A stretch of 28,104 bases of DNA from JBLINH01 sp047639165 (GCA_047639165.1 JBLINH010000010.1:1-28104), one strand, 5' to 3'. Positions 1-8,303 are shown, counted from the first letter of the stretch. Numbers and translations are program-made. The notes: generated from the sequence alone by a model not told the origin.

Positions 1-25
1 GTTAAGAAATATCCTATTTCTTAAC
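1..25 (-). other. Inverted repeat at the 3' end of rpmG
   Basis: Bases 1-10 and 16-25 are perfect reverse complements separated by a 5-nt loop, and the L33 stop codon (14-16) lies at the loop edge. It may be the start of a terminator hairpin for the minus-strand rpmG gene, but the window ends before any T-tract could be seen. Confidence 0.4.
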
Positions 26-169
26 TTCTTTAAAGATAACCCTTTTCCTTGCTACTTTACTATATTTCTTAAGTTCAAGCTTTCGCTCTACACCTTTCTT
101 ATTTTTTCTAACATAAAGAGTTTCTTTTGTATCTTTATTTTTTACTTTTACTAGTTTATCTTGGGACAT
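14..169 (-). CDS. rpmG: Ribosomal protein bL33
   Basis: A 51-residue protein of the large ribosomal subunit, read from ATG at 169 to TAG at 14-16. The C-terminal half carries the family signature KLELKKYSKVARKRVIFKE, which lines up with the E. coli L33 block KLELKKFDPVVRQHVIYKE. The length is normal for L33. The N-terminal part is Lys-rich with a beta-type segment ETLYVRKNKKG. It lacks the paired CxxC zinc ribbons of zinc-binding L33, so it is the cysteine-free form. It diverges from the surface protein at 325. A possible promoter (TTTCTT at 219-224, 16 nt, TATAGT at 197-202) would give a leader of about 20 nt, but this is weak. Confidence 0.88.
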   Translation of the reverse strand: MSQDKLVKVKNKDTKETLYVRKNKKGVERKLELKKYSKVARKRVIFKEVKK

Positions 170-255
170 AATATATTTATTAAGTCAGTAAAGAGTACTA
201 TATTCTCCCCTATTTAGCAAGAAATGATAATAATATCAGTGTATATCTCAACCTA

Positions 256-284
256 TTGACAATTAGACCTTTTTTATATATAGT
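256..284 (+). promoter_or_regulatory. Consensus promoter of the CARDB surface-protein gene
   Basis: TTGACA (256-261) and TATAGT (279-284) are separated by 17 nt. The ATG follows 40 nt after the -10 box, so this gene should have a real leader of about 34 nt. No Shine-Dalgarno sequence is visible in that leader. Confidence 0.7.
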
Positions 285-324
285 CCCGAATATATATCCA
301 TTAAACATATAACGGAAATTACAC

Positions 325-1614
325 ATGCACGACATAATCAGAAAAATTTTAACTCTATTAGTAGCTATAACCATAGTTGGATTGCTATTTTTTGGAGTAT
401 ATAAGCTTATCGGAATAACTGGAGACAAACCTTCATCAATACTTGGTAAAGGTGACCCAATTACCGTAAGTTCTGACATAGACAGCACAGCTAGTGGTAA
501 AAATGTCAAAATAGGATGGGTTCCAAATACAGAGGTTTCTGGATTCTACAGTGTTACATACACATGTAACGAAGCTGTTAAGGTTTCAGTTAAATCAGGT
601 ACTATCTCTCAAGAGCTAATCTGTGAGAAACCTTTTAACCTAGGATCAGAATCTAAGAATATTACTCTGATTCCAACTCTTCTAAAATCTGATTCATACA
701 CTGATGTTGAAATTGTTGTATCTTTCACTGAAAATGGAAAGAGAGAGACAAGTCAATCAGGATCAACTATTGTAACGGTAACGGATGATGGAACTGTTGA
801 GGACGATGTTCCTTCTGTAACAGTCGTAGAGACTCCTGATGATAAAGAAGTAGAGAAAAAAGAAGCTGTTGTTTCTTCTGACTCATTAGTTGCTGCACCT
901 GTCGCTGTAAGAGTTACTCCAGCAGACCTTGTAGTTTCAAACATCACTTCCCTTTCTGATCAATCAGCATTCCAAATGACTGTTATAAACAAAGGAGGAA
1001 GATCAACTGGTTCATGGACTTTCAACTATACAACTCCTACGGACACAATTAAAGTATTCAGTTCACCATTTCAACCTTCACTTGCTCCAGGGCAATTTAT
1101 AATCTTAAAGGTTAGCTACAATGAACAATCTAATGATGCTAATTCTATTGCAGTAACGCTGAACCCAACAAGAAAAGTTTACGAAAGTAACTATGGAAAC
1201 AACACTATACACGTAATCATTAAAGAAGATAATAATAACTACGATCACGATGAAGCTGATCTAGTAATTCAAGATATCGAAATAGGGCGAATCAACAACA
1301 ACGGAAATTTCGTTGAAGACGATACTATTGATGAGGATGACGATGTTGCAGTTCGATTCGAAGTAGAAAATGAAGGAGAAGATGATGATACTATGTGGAG
1401 ATTTGAAATTGATCTTCCTGGTACAAGCGACGACTTCCGATCAATAAGACAATATGGTCTAGACGAAGGTGAGAGAATTACCTTCACTGTAAATCTTGGT
1501 GAATTAGACGAAGATGACTACGAGCTTGAAGTTACTATAGACTCAGAAGATGATATAGATGAAAGTAACGAAAGAAACAACGACGAAAGTATTGATTTCG
1601 AAGTTGAAGGATAA
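325..1614 (+). CDS. Membrane-anchored surface protein with two CARDB-like domains
   Basis: A 429-residue protein with one N-terminal membrane segment (about residues 6-30, ILTLLVAITIVGLLFFGVYK) and a large outside part. A first beta-rich domain (about 45-155) holds the only two cysteines outside the membrane anchor, C81 and C100, which could form a disulfide. A linker at about 156-198 is rich in D, V and E. Two CARDB-like domains follow, at about 200-300 and 311-428. Each closes with the typical CARDB end motif: YESNYGNN in the first and IDESNERNN in the second. CARDB domains are adhesion-related Ig-like folds common in CPR surface proteins; the binding partner is unknown. The second domain is extremely acidic (many D/E runs), suggesting calcium binding or a highly charged surface. 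The frame is closed upstream by a stop, so ATG 325 is the only good start. The gene is monocistronic and convergent with gyrB. Confidence 0.8.
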   Translation: MHDIIRKILTLLVAITIVGLLFFGVYKLIGITGDKPSSILGKGDPITVSSDIDSTASGKNVKIGWVPNTEVSGFYSVTYTCNEAVKVSVKSGTISQELICEKPFNLGSESKNITLIPTLLKSDSYTDVEIVVSFTENGKRETSQSGSTIVTVTDDGTVEDDVPSVTVVETPDDKEVEKKEAVVSSDSLVAAPVAVRVTPADLVVSNITSLSDQSAFQMTVINKGGRSTGSWTFNYTTPTDTIKVFSSPFQPSLAPGQFIILKVSYNEQSNDANSIAVTLNPTRKVYESNYGNNTIHVIIKEDNNNYDHDEADLVIQDIEIGRINNNGNFVEDDTIDEDDDVAVRFEVENEGEDDDTMWRFEIDLPGTSDDFRSIRQYGLDEGERITFTVNLGELDEDDYELEVTIDSEDDIDESNERNNDESIDFEVEG

Positions 1615-1627
1615 TTTAATATAAAAT

Positions 1628-1653
1628 AAAAACCCCGGATATCCGGGGTTTTT
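1628..1653. terminator. Bidirectional intrinsic terminator between the surface gene and gyrB
   Basis: A 26-bp perfect palindrome: A5, then a CCCCGG stem around an ATAT loop, then T5. It lies between two convergent stops (1614 and 1666) and has a T-tract on each strand, so it can serve both genes. Confidence 0.9.
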
Positions 1654-1665
1654 ATTTTGCCAATT

Positions 1666-3696
1666 TTATATATCAACCTCAGCTAATTTAGCATTGGTAG
1701 TGATAAACGACTTTCTGGCTGGAACATCAGTTCCCATAAGCATATCAAACACCTTGTCGGCTTCTATACCGTCCTCTACAGTAATTCGCTTCAATACCCT
1801 ATTGTTTACATCCATAGTGGTTTCTTTAAGCTCACTTGCGTTCATTTCTCCAAGACCTTTATATCTTTGTACTGTGAACTTTTTCTTTTTCTTAGAACCA
1901 TCTTCTTCTTCCTCCTCAATTTCAACTTCATCATCTCCTAGAATAGCCATCTTATCTTCTTCACTGTAAACATATGTGACCTCTTTTCCTTGAGTGATCT
2001 TATACAGTGGAGACTGTGCTATATATAGGAAACCTCCATCAACTAATGGTCTGAAGTATCTGTAGAACAAAGTAAGTAGAAGTGTCGCGATGTGAGCACC
2101 GTCGACATCGGCATCTGTTGCGATAATTACTTTATGATACCTCAACTTTGTTATATTAAATGTATCTCCAATAGATGTTCCAAGAGCGACAACTAAGTTC
2201 TTTATCTGCTCTGACGTAAGCATCCTATCAAGTCTAGCTCTTTCAACGTTTAGGATTTTACCTCGTAGTGGCAAGATAGCTTGAGTTCTTCGGTCTCTAC
2301 CAGTTTTGGCAGTACCTCCAGCTGAATCTCCCTCCACAATGAATATTTCTGATTCTTCAGCACTCCTTGATTGACAGTCGGCAAGTTTTCCTGGAAGTGT
2401 CATTCCTTCAAGTGCTCCTTTTCTCAAAACAGAATCTTTAGCTGCTTTAGCTGCTTTCCTAGCTCTCAAAGCTAAGAATACTTTTTGAATCATTGCTTTA
2501 GCATCATCTGGATTTTCTTCTAGGAATTCACTGAATGATTCTCCGAATACACTTTCAACAGCTCCTCTTGCTTCTGTAGAACCAAGTTTAGATTTAGTTT
2601 GTCCTTCAAACTGAATCTCAGGCATTTTAACTGAGATAACAGCAGTGATACCTTCGAGTACATCATCTCCGGTAAAACTATCACCATCTTTAGTTAACTT
2701 ATTCTTCTTAGTATAGTTATTCAAACTTCTTGTTAATGCTGTTTTGAAACCAGTTACATGCATTCCTCCTTCAGAGTTGTATGTGTTGTTTGCAAAAGCA
2801 GTAAGTCTTGGTGAAATATCATCAACATATTGAAGCGATATTTCTACACTGACATCATCAACCTCCTTATCTATATAGAAAATATTCTTGTGAATTGGTT
2901 TTTGATTTTGATTATAGAATTGTACGAGTGATTTAAGTCCCCCTTCAAAATAGAAAGTTTCTGATATTGTCTCTAGACCTGTATCTCCCACGTAGTGTGT
3001 ATCAGTATTAATATCTCCTTCATATTCTCTCGCATCTATTATTGTTATCTGGAGTCCTTTAACTAGATATGCTTGTTGCCTCATATGATCTACGACTTTC
3101 TTGAAGTTGTATTCAATCTCTTTAAAAATCTCTGGGTCAGCTTCGAATGTAATGATAGTTCCATTTTCTTTCGCAGGTCCAATTTTCTTTACAGCAGCTT
3201 TTTTCTTTCCCTGAGAATATTCTTGTATATATCTAGAACCATCTTTGTACACTTCAGCACTGGCGTACACAGACAAAGCATTAACAACAGATGCTCCTAC
3301 TCCGTGAAGTCCTCCTGAAACTTTGTATCCACTGCTCTCACCACCGAATTTACCTCCGGCATGGAGTGTAGTCATAATAGTTTCAAGTGCTGAAACCTTA
3401 GTCTTCTTATGTTTATCAACTGGAATACCTCTACCGTTGTCAGCCACTCTGATTCGATTTCCAGGAAGCATCACGATTTCAACTCGGTCGGCAAACCCTC
3501 CCATGGCTTCATCTCGTGAGTTATCAAAAATCTCCCAGATTAGGTGATGTAATCCATCTAATCCAGTTGTTCCAATATACATTCCTGGTCTCTTTCGTAC
3601 AGGATCTAGACCCTCTAAAACTGTGATTTCATCAGCCTTATATGAGCCTTTTTTTGTATCTTTTTCAGCTCCTTTTGCTGTTCTTTTAGTTGCCAT
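1666..3696 (-). CDS. gyrB: DNA gyrase subunit B
   Basis: A 676-residue ATPase subunit of type II topoisomerase, which with GyrA introduces negative supercoils. The GHKL ATPase domain is N-terminal: EIFDNSRDEA carries the catalytic Glu and the Mg-binding Asn, followed by DNGRGIPVD and GGLHGVGASVVNALS. The transducer domain has the QTK loop (FEGQTKSKLG). The TOPRIM domain begins at IFIVEGDSAGG and has TDADVDGAHI. The segment RRTQAILPLRGKILNVE is of the GyrB kind rather than ParE. The protein is short like Gram-positive GyrB and lacks the E. coli insert. An unusual acidic-then-basic stretch (about residues 590-608, E-rich then KKKKK) sits just before the C-terminal QRYKGLGEMN motif. It has its own strong promoter and a leader of only a few bases. 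Confidence 0.96.
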   Translation of the reverse strand: MATKRTAKGAEKDTKKGSYKADEITVLEGLDPVRKRPGMYIGTTGLDGLHHLIWEIFDNSRDEAMGGFADRVEIVMLPGNRIRVADNGRGIPVDKHKKTKVSALETIMTTLHAGGKFGGESSGYKVSGGLHGVGASVVNALSVYASAEVYKDGSRYIQEYSQGKKKAAVKKIGPAKENGTIITFEADPEIFKEIEYNFKKVVDHMRQQAYLVKGLQITIIDAREYEGDINTDTHYVGDTGLETISETFYFEGGLKSLVQFYNQNQKPIHKNIFYIDKEVDDVSVEISLQYVDDISPRLTAFANNTYNSEGGMHVTGFKTALTRSLNNYTKKNKLTKDGDSFTGDDVLEGITAVISVKMPEIQFEGQTKSKLGSTEARGAVESVFGESFSEFLEENPDDAKAMIQKVFLALRARKAAKAAKDSVLRKGALEGMTLPGKLADCQSRSAEESEIFIVEGDSAGGTAKTGRDRRTQAILPLRGKILNVERARLDRMLTSEQIKNLVVALGTSIGDTFNITKLRYHKVIIATDADVDGAHIATLLLTLFYRYFRPLVDGGFLYIAQSPLYKITQGKEVTYVYSEEDKMAILGDDEVEIEEEEEDGSKKKKKFTVQRYKGLGEMNASELKETTMDVNNRVLKRITVEDGIEADKVFDMLMGTDVPARKSFITTNAKLAEVDI

Positions 3697-3708
3697 ATTA
3701 GTAGAGTT

Positions 3709-3737
3709 ATTATAGCAAATTTTAGTGCTTTGCTCAA
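3709..3737 (-). promoter_or_regulatory. gyrB promoter, near-leaderless
   Basis: On the minus strand TTGAGC (3732-3737), 17 nt, then TATAAT (3709-3714) preceded by TGC (extended -10). Only 12 nt separate the -10 box from the ATG, giving a predicted leader of about 5 nt. Confidence 0.8.
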
Positions 3738-3764
3738 CTTATTTTCCCCAAAAATAGTCAGGTT

Positions 3765-4286
3765 TTAAGCCGTGAAAATGACGTATGGTCTCCAATATTC
3801 TACAAACTTGTCAAAATCCACTTTTACATCTTTTTTAGTATTACCATCTTTGGTATTTGGATCATTGTAATAAACGCTCTCATCATCATATCCGGTAAGG
3901 ACAATTAGGTGTGAGTCCTTGTTATCATCAAAATCTGACTTAACAGATACAATCACAGGGTTGTTTCCTTCCAAACTTTTCTTTATCTTCTCAATCCCCT
4001 TTGCCTCAAGTTCTTTTTGAAACTTCTCATCCTTACTTCTAAACTCTTGTCTGTACGCTGGTACTCCGTGGTTTCGAAGTAGTATCACCAAAGATCCATG
4101 CAACCACCCTTCTTTACTGTATCCATCTATTTCAATCCCTTCTTTTATCAAAGAAGCTATTGTTGTTAGATTATCTTTGTTTAAAAAATCTAAAATCATT
4201 TTTACACAAACAACCCCACAAGATTTGTTCTGCCAGAAAGAATCTTTTATGTCATCGTATTGTGAATAGTGTGGAAGATCAATCAT
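3765..4286 (-). CDS. C39-like (papain-fold) cysteine peptidase, cytosolic
   Basis: A 173-residue protein resembling the Peptidase_C39_2 family. Visible catalytic elements are FWQNKSCGVVCVKM (C23, with Q19 or N20 as possible oxyanion residue), SHLIVLTGYDD (H126) and YYNDPN (N141/D142). No signal peptide or membrane segment is present, so it should act in the cytoplasm. Its start lies one base after the pheT stop (TAA-A-ATG). A Shine-Dalgarno-like GGGAGG inside the last pheT codons lies 9 nt upstream, the best ribosome-binding site in the window. The gene is therefore the third member of pheS-pheT-C39. The substrate is unknown. Family members cleave peptides or act as transporter-linked leader peptidases, but no transporter is nearby. 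Its coupling to a PheT that itself holds a papain-fold insert is notable. Confidence 0.72.
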   Translation of the reverse strand: MIDLPHYSQYDDIKDSFWQNKSCGVVCVKMILDFLNKDNLTTIASLIKEGIEIDGYSKEGWLHGSLVILLRNHGVPAYRQEFRSKDEKFQKELEAKGIEKIKKSLEGNNPVIVSVKSDFDDNKDSHLIVLTGYDDESVYYNDPNTKDGNTKKDVKVDFDKFVEYWRPYVIFTA

Positions 4287-4287
4287 T

Positions 4288-6573
4288 TTATCTTACCTCC
4301 CAGTTATCATCTAGTGAGTCTGCTATCTTTTTCATTACCTCATTAACCTCATCATCCGTTAGAGTTTTTTCGTGAGAAAGAAAAACTAATTGAAAAGCAT
4401 AGGAAACCTTTCCATCTTTTTTGTACTCATCAAACAACCTACTGTTAACAAGAAGTTCACTAGCGTTTTCTTTAATCCTAGAAAGGAGAGTATCTGGAGT
4501 TACATCTTCCGGTACCCAGACAGCAATATCACGGAGAACAAAAGGATATTGTGAAATTGGTTCATACACCTTATCTCCAATCAATTCCAGTGGACCATAC
4601 TCAGTTACTGATGTGTCTTCGTACTCCAAATCTAGTTCAACAACATTTCTGTTTACATCTCCTTTGAGATTTAGGCTCAACTCTTCATTCAAAAGATTAA
4701 TTGTTTCATTTAAATCTCCCTTACTTCTGCCGAGTGTTAGTTTTCTTTTCTCACTGTCTTTTCCAAAAACTTTACCAATCTCAAAAACTTTAACTTCATC
4801 AAGTCCAAGTAGGTTTAGGTTCTTGGTATTTCTTTCAACAACTTCTTGTATATTGTTTACATTAGTGTTTTTTAGAAAAGGCCTATCATTAGCAAAAGCT
4901 TTCACAAGTTTTACATCTCCTTTTGTGGCAAACGATGAAGTGAACACTTCAGAATATCCATGATTAGAAAGTATTTTTCTAATCATGTTGTTGTAGTAGT
5001 ATTCAGTATTTATCCTAGGATTATTATCAAAATCATCAAGATTTTCTTCAGCGATGTTTTCATACCCATAGACTCTTCCAATTTCTTCAATGAGATCTTC
5101 CTTTATTCGAAGATCAAGTCTTTCACTTGGAACTTCAATAACAAATCTTTCCTGATCTTTTTCGATTACTCTCCCATACCCTGTAATATCCTTAAAACTT
5201 CCAGACTCATTTAGGTTTTCTTTAAGTGTATGACCTTCATATCTTGTTGAATGAATAACAACTCCATCTCCAAGATACATTCCAACATGATCAATTCCAG
5301 CTTCAAATGGAGTACCCTTTAAATAATCTTGAGTTTCTTGGTAGATACTACCATCATGTGAATTTGAAAATATTAAATCTCCAGCTTCTAGTTGATCTTT
5401 AGGTATTTCCTCAGACCAAACAAATTGGTCTATAGAATTTCTAGGAATTGAAACACCACCAAGTGCATATAGGTATGCGACTAGAGACGAACAATCAAAA
5501 GCATTTGGTGCGTCATACGTAATACTTGCACCAATGATATGTGGTCTTCCAATGAATCCTTCTATTTCTTTAGTGACATATTCCTTAGTCTTTACCTTCT
5601 TGTATTTAAAATCCATTTTTTTGAATACGCCTTCAATCTCTTTATCAGATATTGGGGAACCTAATAGGTTTCTAACCTCATCTCCTGAAACTCCAAGAAA
5701 GTAATCTCCACTTTCTTTTGTGTAAACATCGATAACTTCACTAACTTTAGTTTCTTCTGTTGAAGCATACTTGAGAATTAACTCCGTAACTCTTTCCATT
5801 GCAATGATTGCAAGTTTTGGAGTGATACCATTTTCAAACCTCTTTGAAGATTCTGTCTTTATACCTAACTTCTGACTGATCTTTCTAACTAGTGTGCTAT
5901 TAAAGTTAGCTGCTTCTAGAATGATAGTTGTTGTACTTTCGTCTACTTGTGCTTTCTTTCCGCCTTTCACTCCACCGATAGCTAGTGGGCTTTGATCGTC
6001 TGCAATGACAAGAGTATCACCATCAAGTTCGATATCTTTTCCATCAAGTGTTTCGATTCTTTCTCCTTCTTTTGAGCCTCTGATATGAATTACATTGCCG
6101 ACAAACGCTGCCTTATCGAATGCATGTAGTGGTTGTCCTATCTCGAACATCACAATGTTTGTAATGTCTACAATATTGTTTATTGATTTCTCTCCCAAGA
6201 CTTCTAGTTTTTGTTTGATCTCTAGGGGTGACTCCTTAACTTCCACATTCTCTATTTCTCTCGCAATATATCTCAAACACTTATCATGTTTGTTTTCTAC
6301 ACCAAGAGATGATTTGAACAACTCTGCTTTTACCGGAGAACTAATTTCTTTAAACTTTTCACCTGTTAGTATTGAAACTTCTTTTGCAATTCCGTAGTGT
6401 GATAAGCAATCATGTGCTCTGTTAGGTAGAACATCAATATCAATTTGATAGTCGTCTCCTTTTTGTGTAACACCTTCAACTTCAAAAGCTCTGGTATTTA
6501 GAATACTCTTCAGTTCAGAAACTTCTGGAATCTTGTCTACATATTCTTTTAGCCAATTATATGAAACTAACAT
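4288..6573 (-). CDS. pheT: Phenylalanyl-tRNA synthetase beta subunit with an inserted NlpC/P60 domain
   Basis: A 761-residue beta subunit of the (alpha-beta)2 enzyme that charges tRNA-Phe. In order: B1 (1-40, starts MLVSYNWLKEYVD), then directly DIDVLPNRAHDCLSHYGIAKE, so the EMAP/OB-fold B2 domain of about 110 residues found in E. coli PheT is absent. B3/B4 editing region about 95-270 (NIVDITNIVMFEIGQPLHAFD). B5 about 285-505, interrupted at about residue 331-471 by a complete NlpC/P60 domain. B6/B7 class II-like core about 510-660. C-terminal FDX-ACB anticodon-binding domain 668-761 (SQYPFVLRDIAVWV). The start is one base after the pheS stop (TAA-A-ATG), so the subunits are translationally coupled. 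No stop, frameshift or composition break marks the insert borders, so it looks like a true single polypeptide. Confidence 0.95.
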   Translation of the reverse strand: MLVSYNWLKEYVDKIPEVSELKSILNTRAFEVEGVTQKGDDYQIDIDVLPNRAHDCLSHYGIAKEVSILTGEKFKEISSPVKAELFKSSLGVENKHDKCLRYIAREIENVEVKESPLEIKQKLEVLGEKSINNIVDITNIVMFEIGQPLHAFDKAAFVGNVIHIRGSKEGERIETLDGKDIELDGDTLVIADDQSPLAIGGVKGGKKAQVDESTTTIILEAANFNSTLVRKISQKLGIKTESSKRFENGITPKLAIIAMERVTELILKYASTEETKVSEVIDVYTKESGDYFLGVSGDEVRNLLGSPISDKEIEGVFKKMDFKYKKVKTKEYVTKEIEGFIGRPHIIGASITYDAPNAFDCSSLVAYLYALGGVSIPRNSIDQFVWSEEIPKDQLEAGDLIFSNSHDGSIYQETQDYLKGTPFEAGIDHVGMYLGDGVVIHSTRYEGHTLKENLNESGSFKDITGYGRVIEKDQERFVIEVPSERLDLRIKEDLIEEIGRVYGYENIAEENLDDFDNNPRINTEYYYNNMIRKILSNHGYSEVFTSSFATKGDVKLVKAFANDRPFLKNTNVNNIQEVVERNTKNLNLLGLDEVKVFEIGKVFGKDSEKRKLTLGRSKGDLNETINLLNEELSLNLKGDVNRNVVELDLEYEDTSVTEYGPLELIGDKVYEPISQYPFVLRDIAVWVPEDVTPDTLLSRIKENASELLVNSRLFDEYKKDGKVSYAFQLVFLSHEKTLTDDEVNEVMKKIADSLDDNWEVR
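5161..5583 (-). other. NlpC/P60 (C40) cysteine-peptidase domain inside PheT
   Basis: PheT residues about 331-471. The domain opens with IGRPHIIGASITYDAPNAFD, comparable to the LGxPYxxGG...FDCSG start of NlpC/P60. The proposed triad is C361 (FDCSSLVAYLY), H429 (DHVGMYLGDG) and H441 (VVIHSTR). The 12-residue spacing of the two His matches E. coli Spr/MepS (H119, H131). A middle EAGDLIFSN block is also typical. The insert lies exactly between the first half of B5 (KEIEGVFKKMDFKYKKVK) and its continuation (FVIEVPSERLDLRIKEDLIE), in the position of the short turn GKDE in E. coli PheT. NlpC/P60 enzymes normally cut peptidoglycan peptides outside the cytoplasm; no export signal exists here. Confidence 0.9.
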
Positions 6574-6574
6574 T

Positions 6575-7297
6575 TTAGAATTGATTAACTGATCTTAAGT
6601 CTCCGTTGTATAAGCTTCGAATATCATCAACATCGTGTCGAAGCATCAGTAATCTATCCACACCAACACCAAAAGCGAATCCTGTATGTTTCTTTGGATC
6701 AATGCCCACATTGTTCAGTACATTAGGATGAACCATCCCAGCTCCTAATACCTCAATCCATCCGCTATGTGAGCAAGTTGAACATCCTTTTCCTTTGCAT
6801 CTGAAACACTCCATATCTATCTCAACGCCAGGTTCAACGAATGGAAAGTACCCTGGACGGAATTGAGTCTTTATATCGTCTCCAAACAGCTTTCTAAGTA
6901 GGTTATTTAGGGCAAATTTGAGGTGTGCTAGTGATATATCCTTCCCTACGACTAAACCCTCCATTTGGTGGAATTGGACCTCGTGAGTACGATCTGTGGC
7001 CTCGTTCCTATACACCCTACCTGGTGAAATAATCCTCAAAGGAGATTTATTCTCTTCCATGTGTCTAATCTGAACATTTGAGGTATGTGTTCTCAAAAGT
7101 TTGTCTGTATCCTTCAACCAGAAGGTATCCTGCATATCCCTTGATGGATGATCCTTTGGAACGTTTAATGCATCAAAATTATGGAATTCATCTTCCATTT
7201 CAGGACCCGTGGCAACTTCAAATCCCATACCGACAAATATCTGTACGATTTCATCAACAAGACTCGAAATTGGGTGTATGTGACCTTTTTCTTTCAT
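6575..7297 (-). CDS. pheS: Phenylalanyl-tRNA synthetase alpha subunit, short form
   Basis: A 240-residue catalytic subunit (usual length about 330-340). It begins at HIHPISSLVDEIVQIFVGMG, matching the start of the catalytic core in E. coli PheS, so the N-terminal coiled coil of about 85-90 residues that clamps tRNA is absent. The frame upstream meets a stop within about 25 nt, so no longer start exists. Class II motifs are visible: the motif 1 region GHIHP...GFEVATGPE, motif 2 (SPGRVYRNEATDRTHEVQFHQMEG) and the motif 3 region GFAFGVGVDRLLMLRH. Four cysteines (CFRCKGKGCSTC) form a zinc-ribbon-like loop near residue 168, similar to GSGCNVCxxTGW of other PheS. First gene of pheS-pheT-C39. Confidence 0.95.
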   Translation of the reverse strand: MKEKGHIHPISSLVDEIVQIFVGMGFEVATGPEMEDEFHNFDALNVPKDHPSRDMQDTFWLKDTDKLLRTHTSNVQIRHMEENKSPLRIISPGRVYRNEATDRTHEVQFHQMEGLVVGKDISLAHLKFALNNLLRKLFGDDIKTQFRPGYFPFVEPGVEIDMECFRCKGKGCSTCSHSGWIEVLGAGMVHPNVLNNVGIDPKKHTGFAFGVGVDRLLMLRHDVDDIRSLYNGDLRSVNQF

Positions 7298-7304
7298 AGC
7301 GGTA

Positions 7305-7333
7305 ATTGTATATGCAAGTCAGAAAAAAACCAA
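7305..7333 (-). promoter_or_regulatory. pheS operon promoter, leaderless
   Basis: TTGGTT (7328-7333), 17 nt, TACAAT (7305-7310) on the minus strand; 7 nt to the pheS ATG. It occupies almost the whole 45-nt gap after the PEGA gene. Confidence 0.6.
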
Positions 7334-7342
7334 ATTACAGAT

Positions 7343-8302
7343 TTATCTGATCTCAACAAAATTCTTTCCGTTGAAGATGAGTATACTTCCGCCTATTACT
7401 CTAAAATCTAACCCTTCAGACTCTAGTATTGGTTGAATGTTTTGATTTGATCTGTTATCAATTTCAACAACAAAGATACCTTTTTTTGTGAGTGCGATAA
7501 TTACATCTTCTCTATCTAGGTAGAAATCATATTTCAAAATGTCATCTCCTAGAGATACCACCAAAGAATCATTACATTCATTAGTACAGTAGTAGTATGG
7601 GACTGAATCATCTTTACCTGCCCAGTAGACGGTGACATCACCATCTTCAAGCCAAGAAAGATTCTTTCCTTTTTCTCTCAGACCTATTTTCTCTTCCAAC
7701 CCCTTAATCTTTAGATCTTCGATGAATTCAGGTAACTCAATTTCTGTAATTAAAGTAGACGATGCAACAGGACCTTTGCTTGTTTGTATTGTTGTAGTAG
7801 TTGCAACTTCAATATCAAATTGTCCCTTAGCTTCATCAAAATATTTTATCAACTCAAGATATTCTATATTAGCAACAGTGGTTGTAGCATTATTCTTATC
7901 TACATCTTCAAGAAACTGTAGTATCTCTCTTGTATCTGGACTTGTCTCTAGCATTAAAATTTTTCCTTCAGTTACCAAGTTTGGTCTTACATATAGCTCT
8001 TTCTCCCAGGTATAATATCCGTCTTTCTCCACTCTAATCTTGTAATCCCTATTAGGTCTCAGGTTTTGAATTAGCGTATTCTTCAAAAGAACACCATTGT
8101 CCTCTACAAAATCCCCATCGATATATACTCTTGTATTAGCAAGATCGGAGTGCACATACACACCTCCAGTTTTTACCAAAGACAAAGCATCATTTAGTCT
8201 GTACCCACTTGAATACAGCCAAAGAGCAGGAACAAGGATAAAGAACAGTATCACCATTATGATGAGTGTTGTCATTCTTTTTTTTCTTGATAGAGGTTTC
8301 AT
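7343..8302 (-). CDS. Membrane-anchored PEGA-domain protein
   Basis: A 319-residue protein with a basic N-terminus and one membrane segment (about 11-31, TTLIIMVILFFILVPALWLY). A PEGA domain at about 45-115 follows (GGVYVHSDLANTRVYIDGD, later YKIRVEKDGYYTWEKEL). PEGA is a small beta-fold frequent in surface proteins of CPR bacteria. The remaining 200 residues have no motif I can name; the end (SLVVSLGDDILKYDFYLDRE, then IIALTKKGIFVVEIDN) looks like beta-strand repeats of a propeller. Two CxxxC-spaced cysteines lie near residue 238-242 (YYYCTNECND). The start is one base after the glycosyltransferase stop (TAA-T-ATG), so the two genes are translated together, suggesting a joint envelope role. 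Function is unknown. Confidence 0.72.
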   Translation of the reverse strand: MKPLSRKKRMTTLIIMVILFFILVPALWLYSSGYRLNDALSLVKTGGVYVHSDLANTRVYIDGDFVEDNGVLLKNTLIQNLRPNRDYKIRVEKDGYYTWEKELYVRPNLVTEGKILMLETSPDTREILQFLEDVDKNNATTTVANIEYLELIKYFDEAKGQFDIEVATTTTIQTSKGPVASSTLITEIELPEFIEDLKIKGLEEKIGLREKGKNLSWLEDGDVTVYWAGKDDSVPYYYCTNECNDSLVVSLGDDILKYDFYLDREDVIIALTKKGIFVVEIDNRSNQNIQPILESEGLDFRVIGGSILIFNGKNFVEIR

Positions 8303-8303
8303 A

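Noticed and set aside
4421..4963. A 180-codon open frame on the plus strand opposite pheT
   Set aside because: It lies wholly over well-conserved pheT codons, is Ser/Leu-rich as antisense frames of Glu/Lys-rich genes are, and has no promoter.
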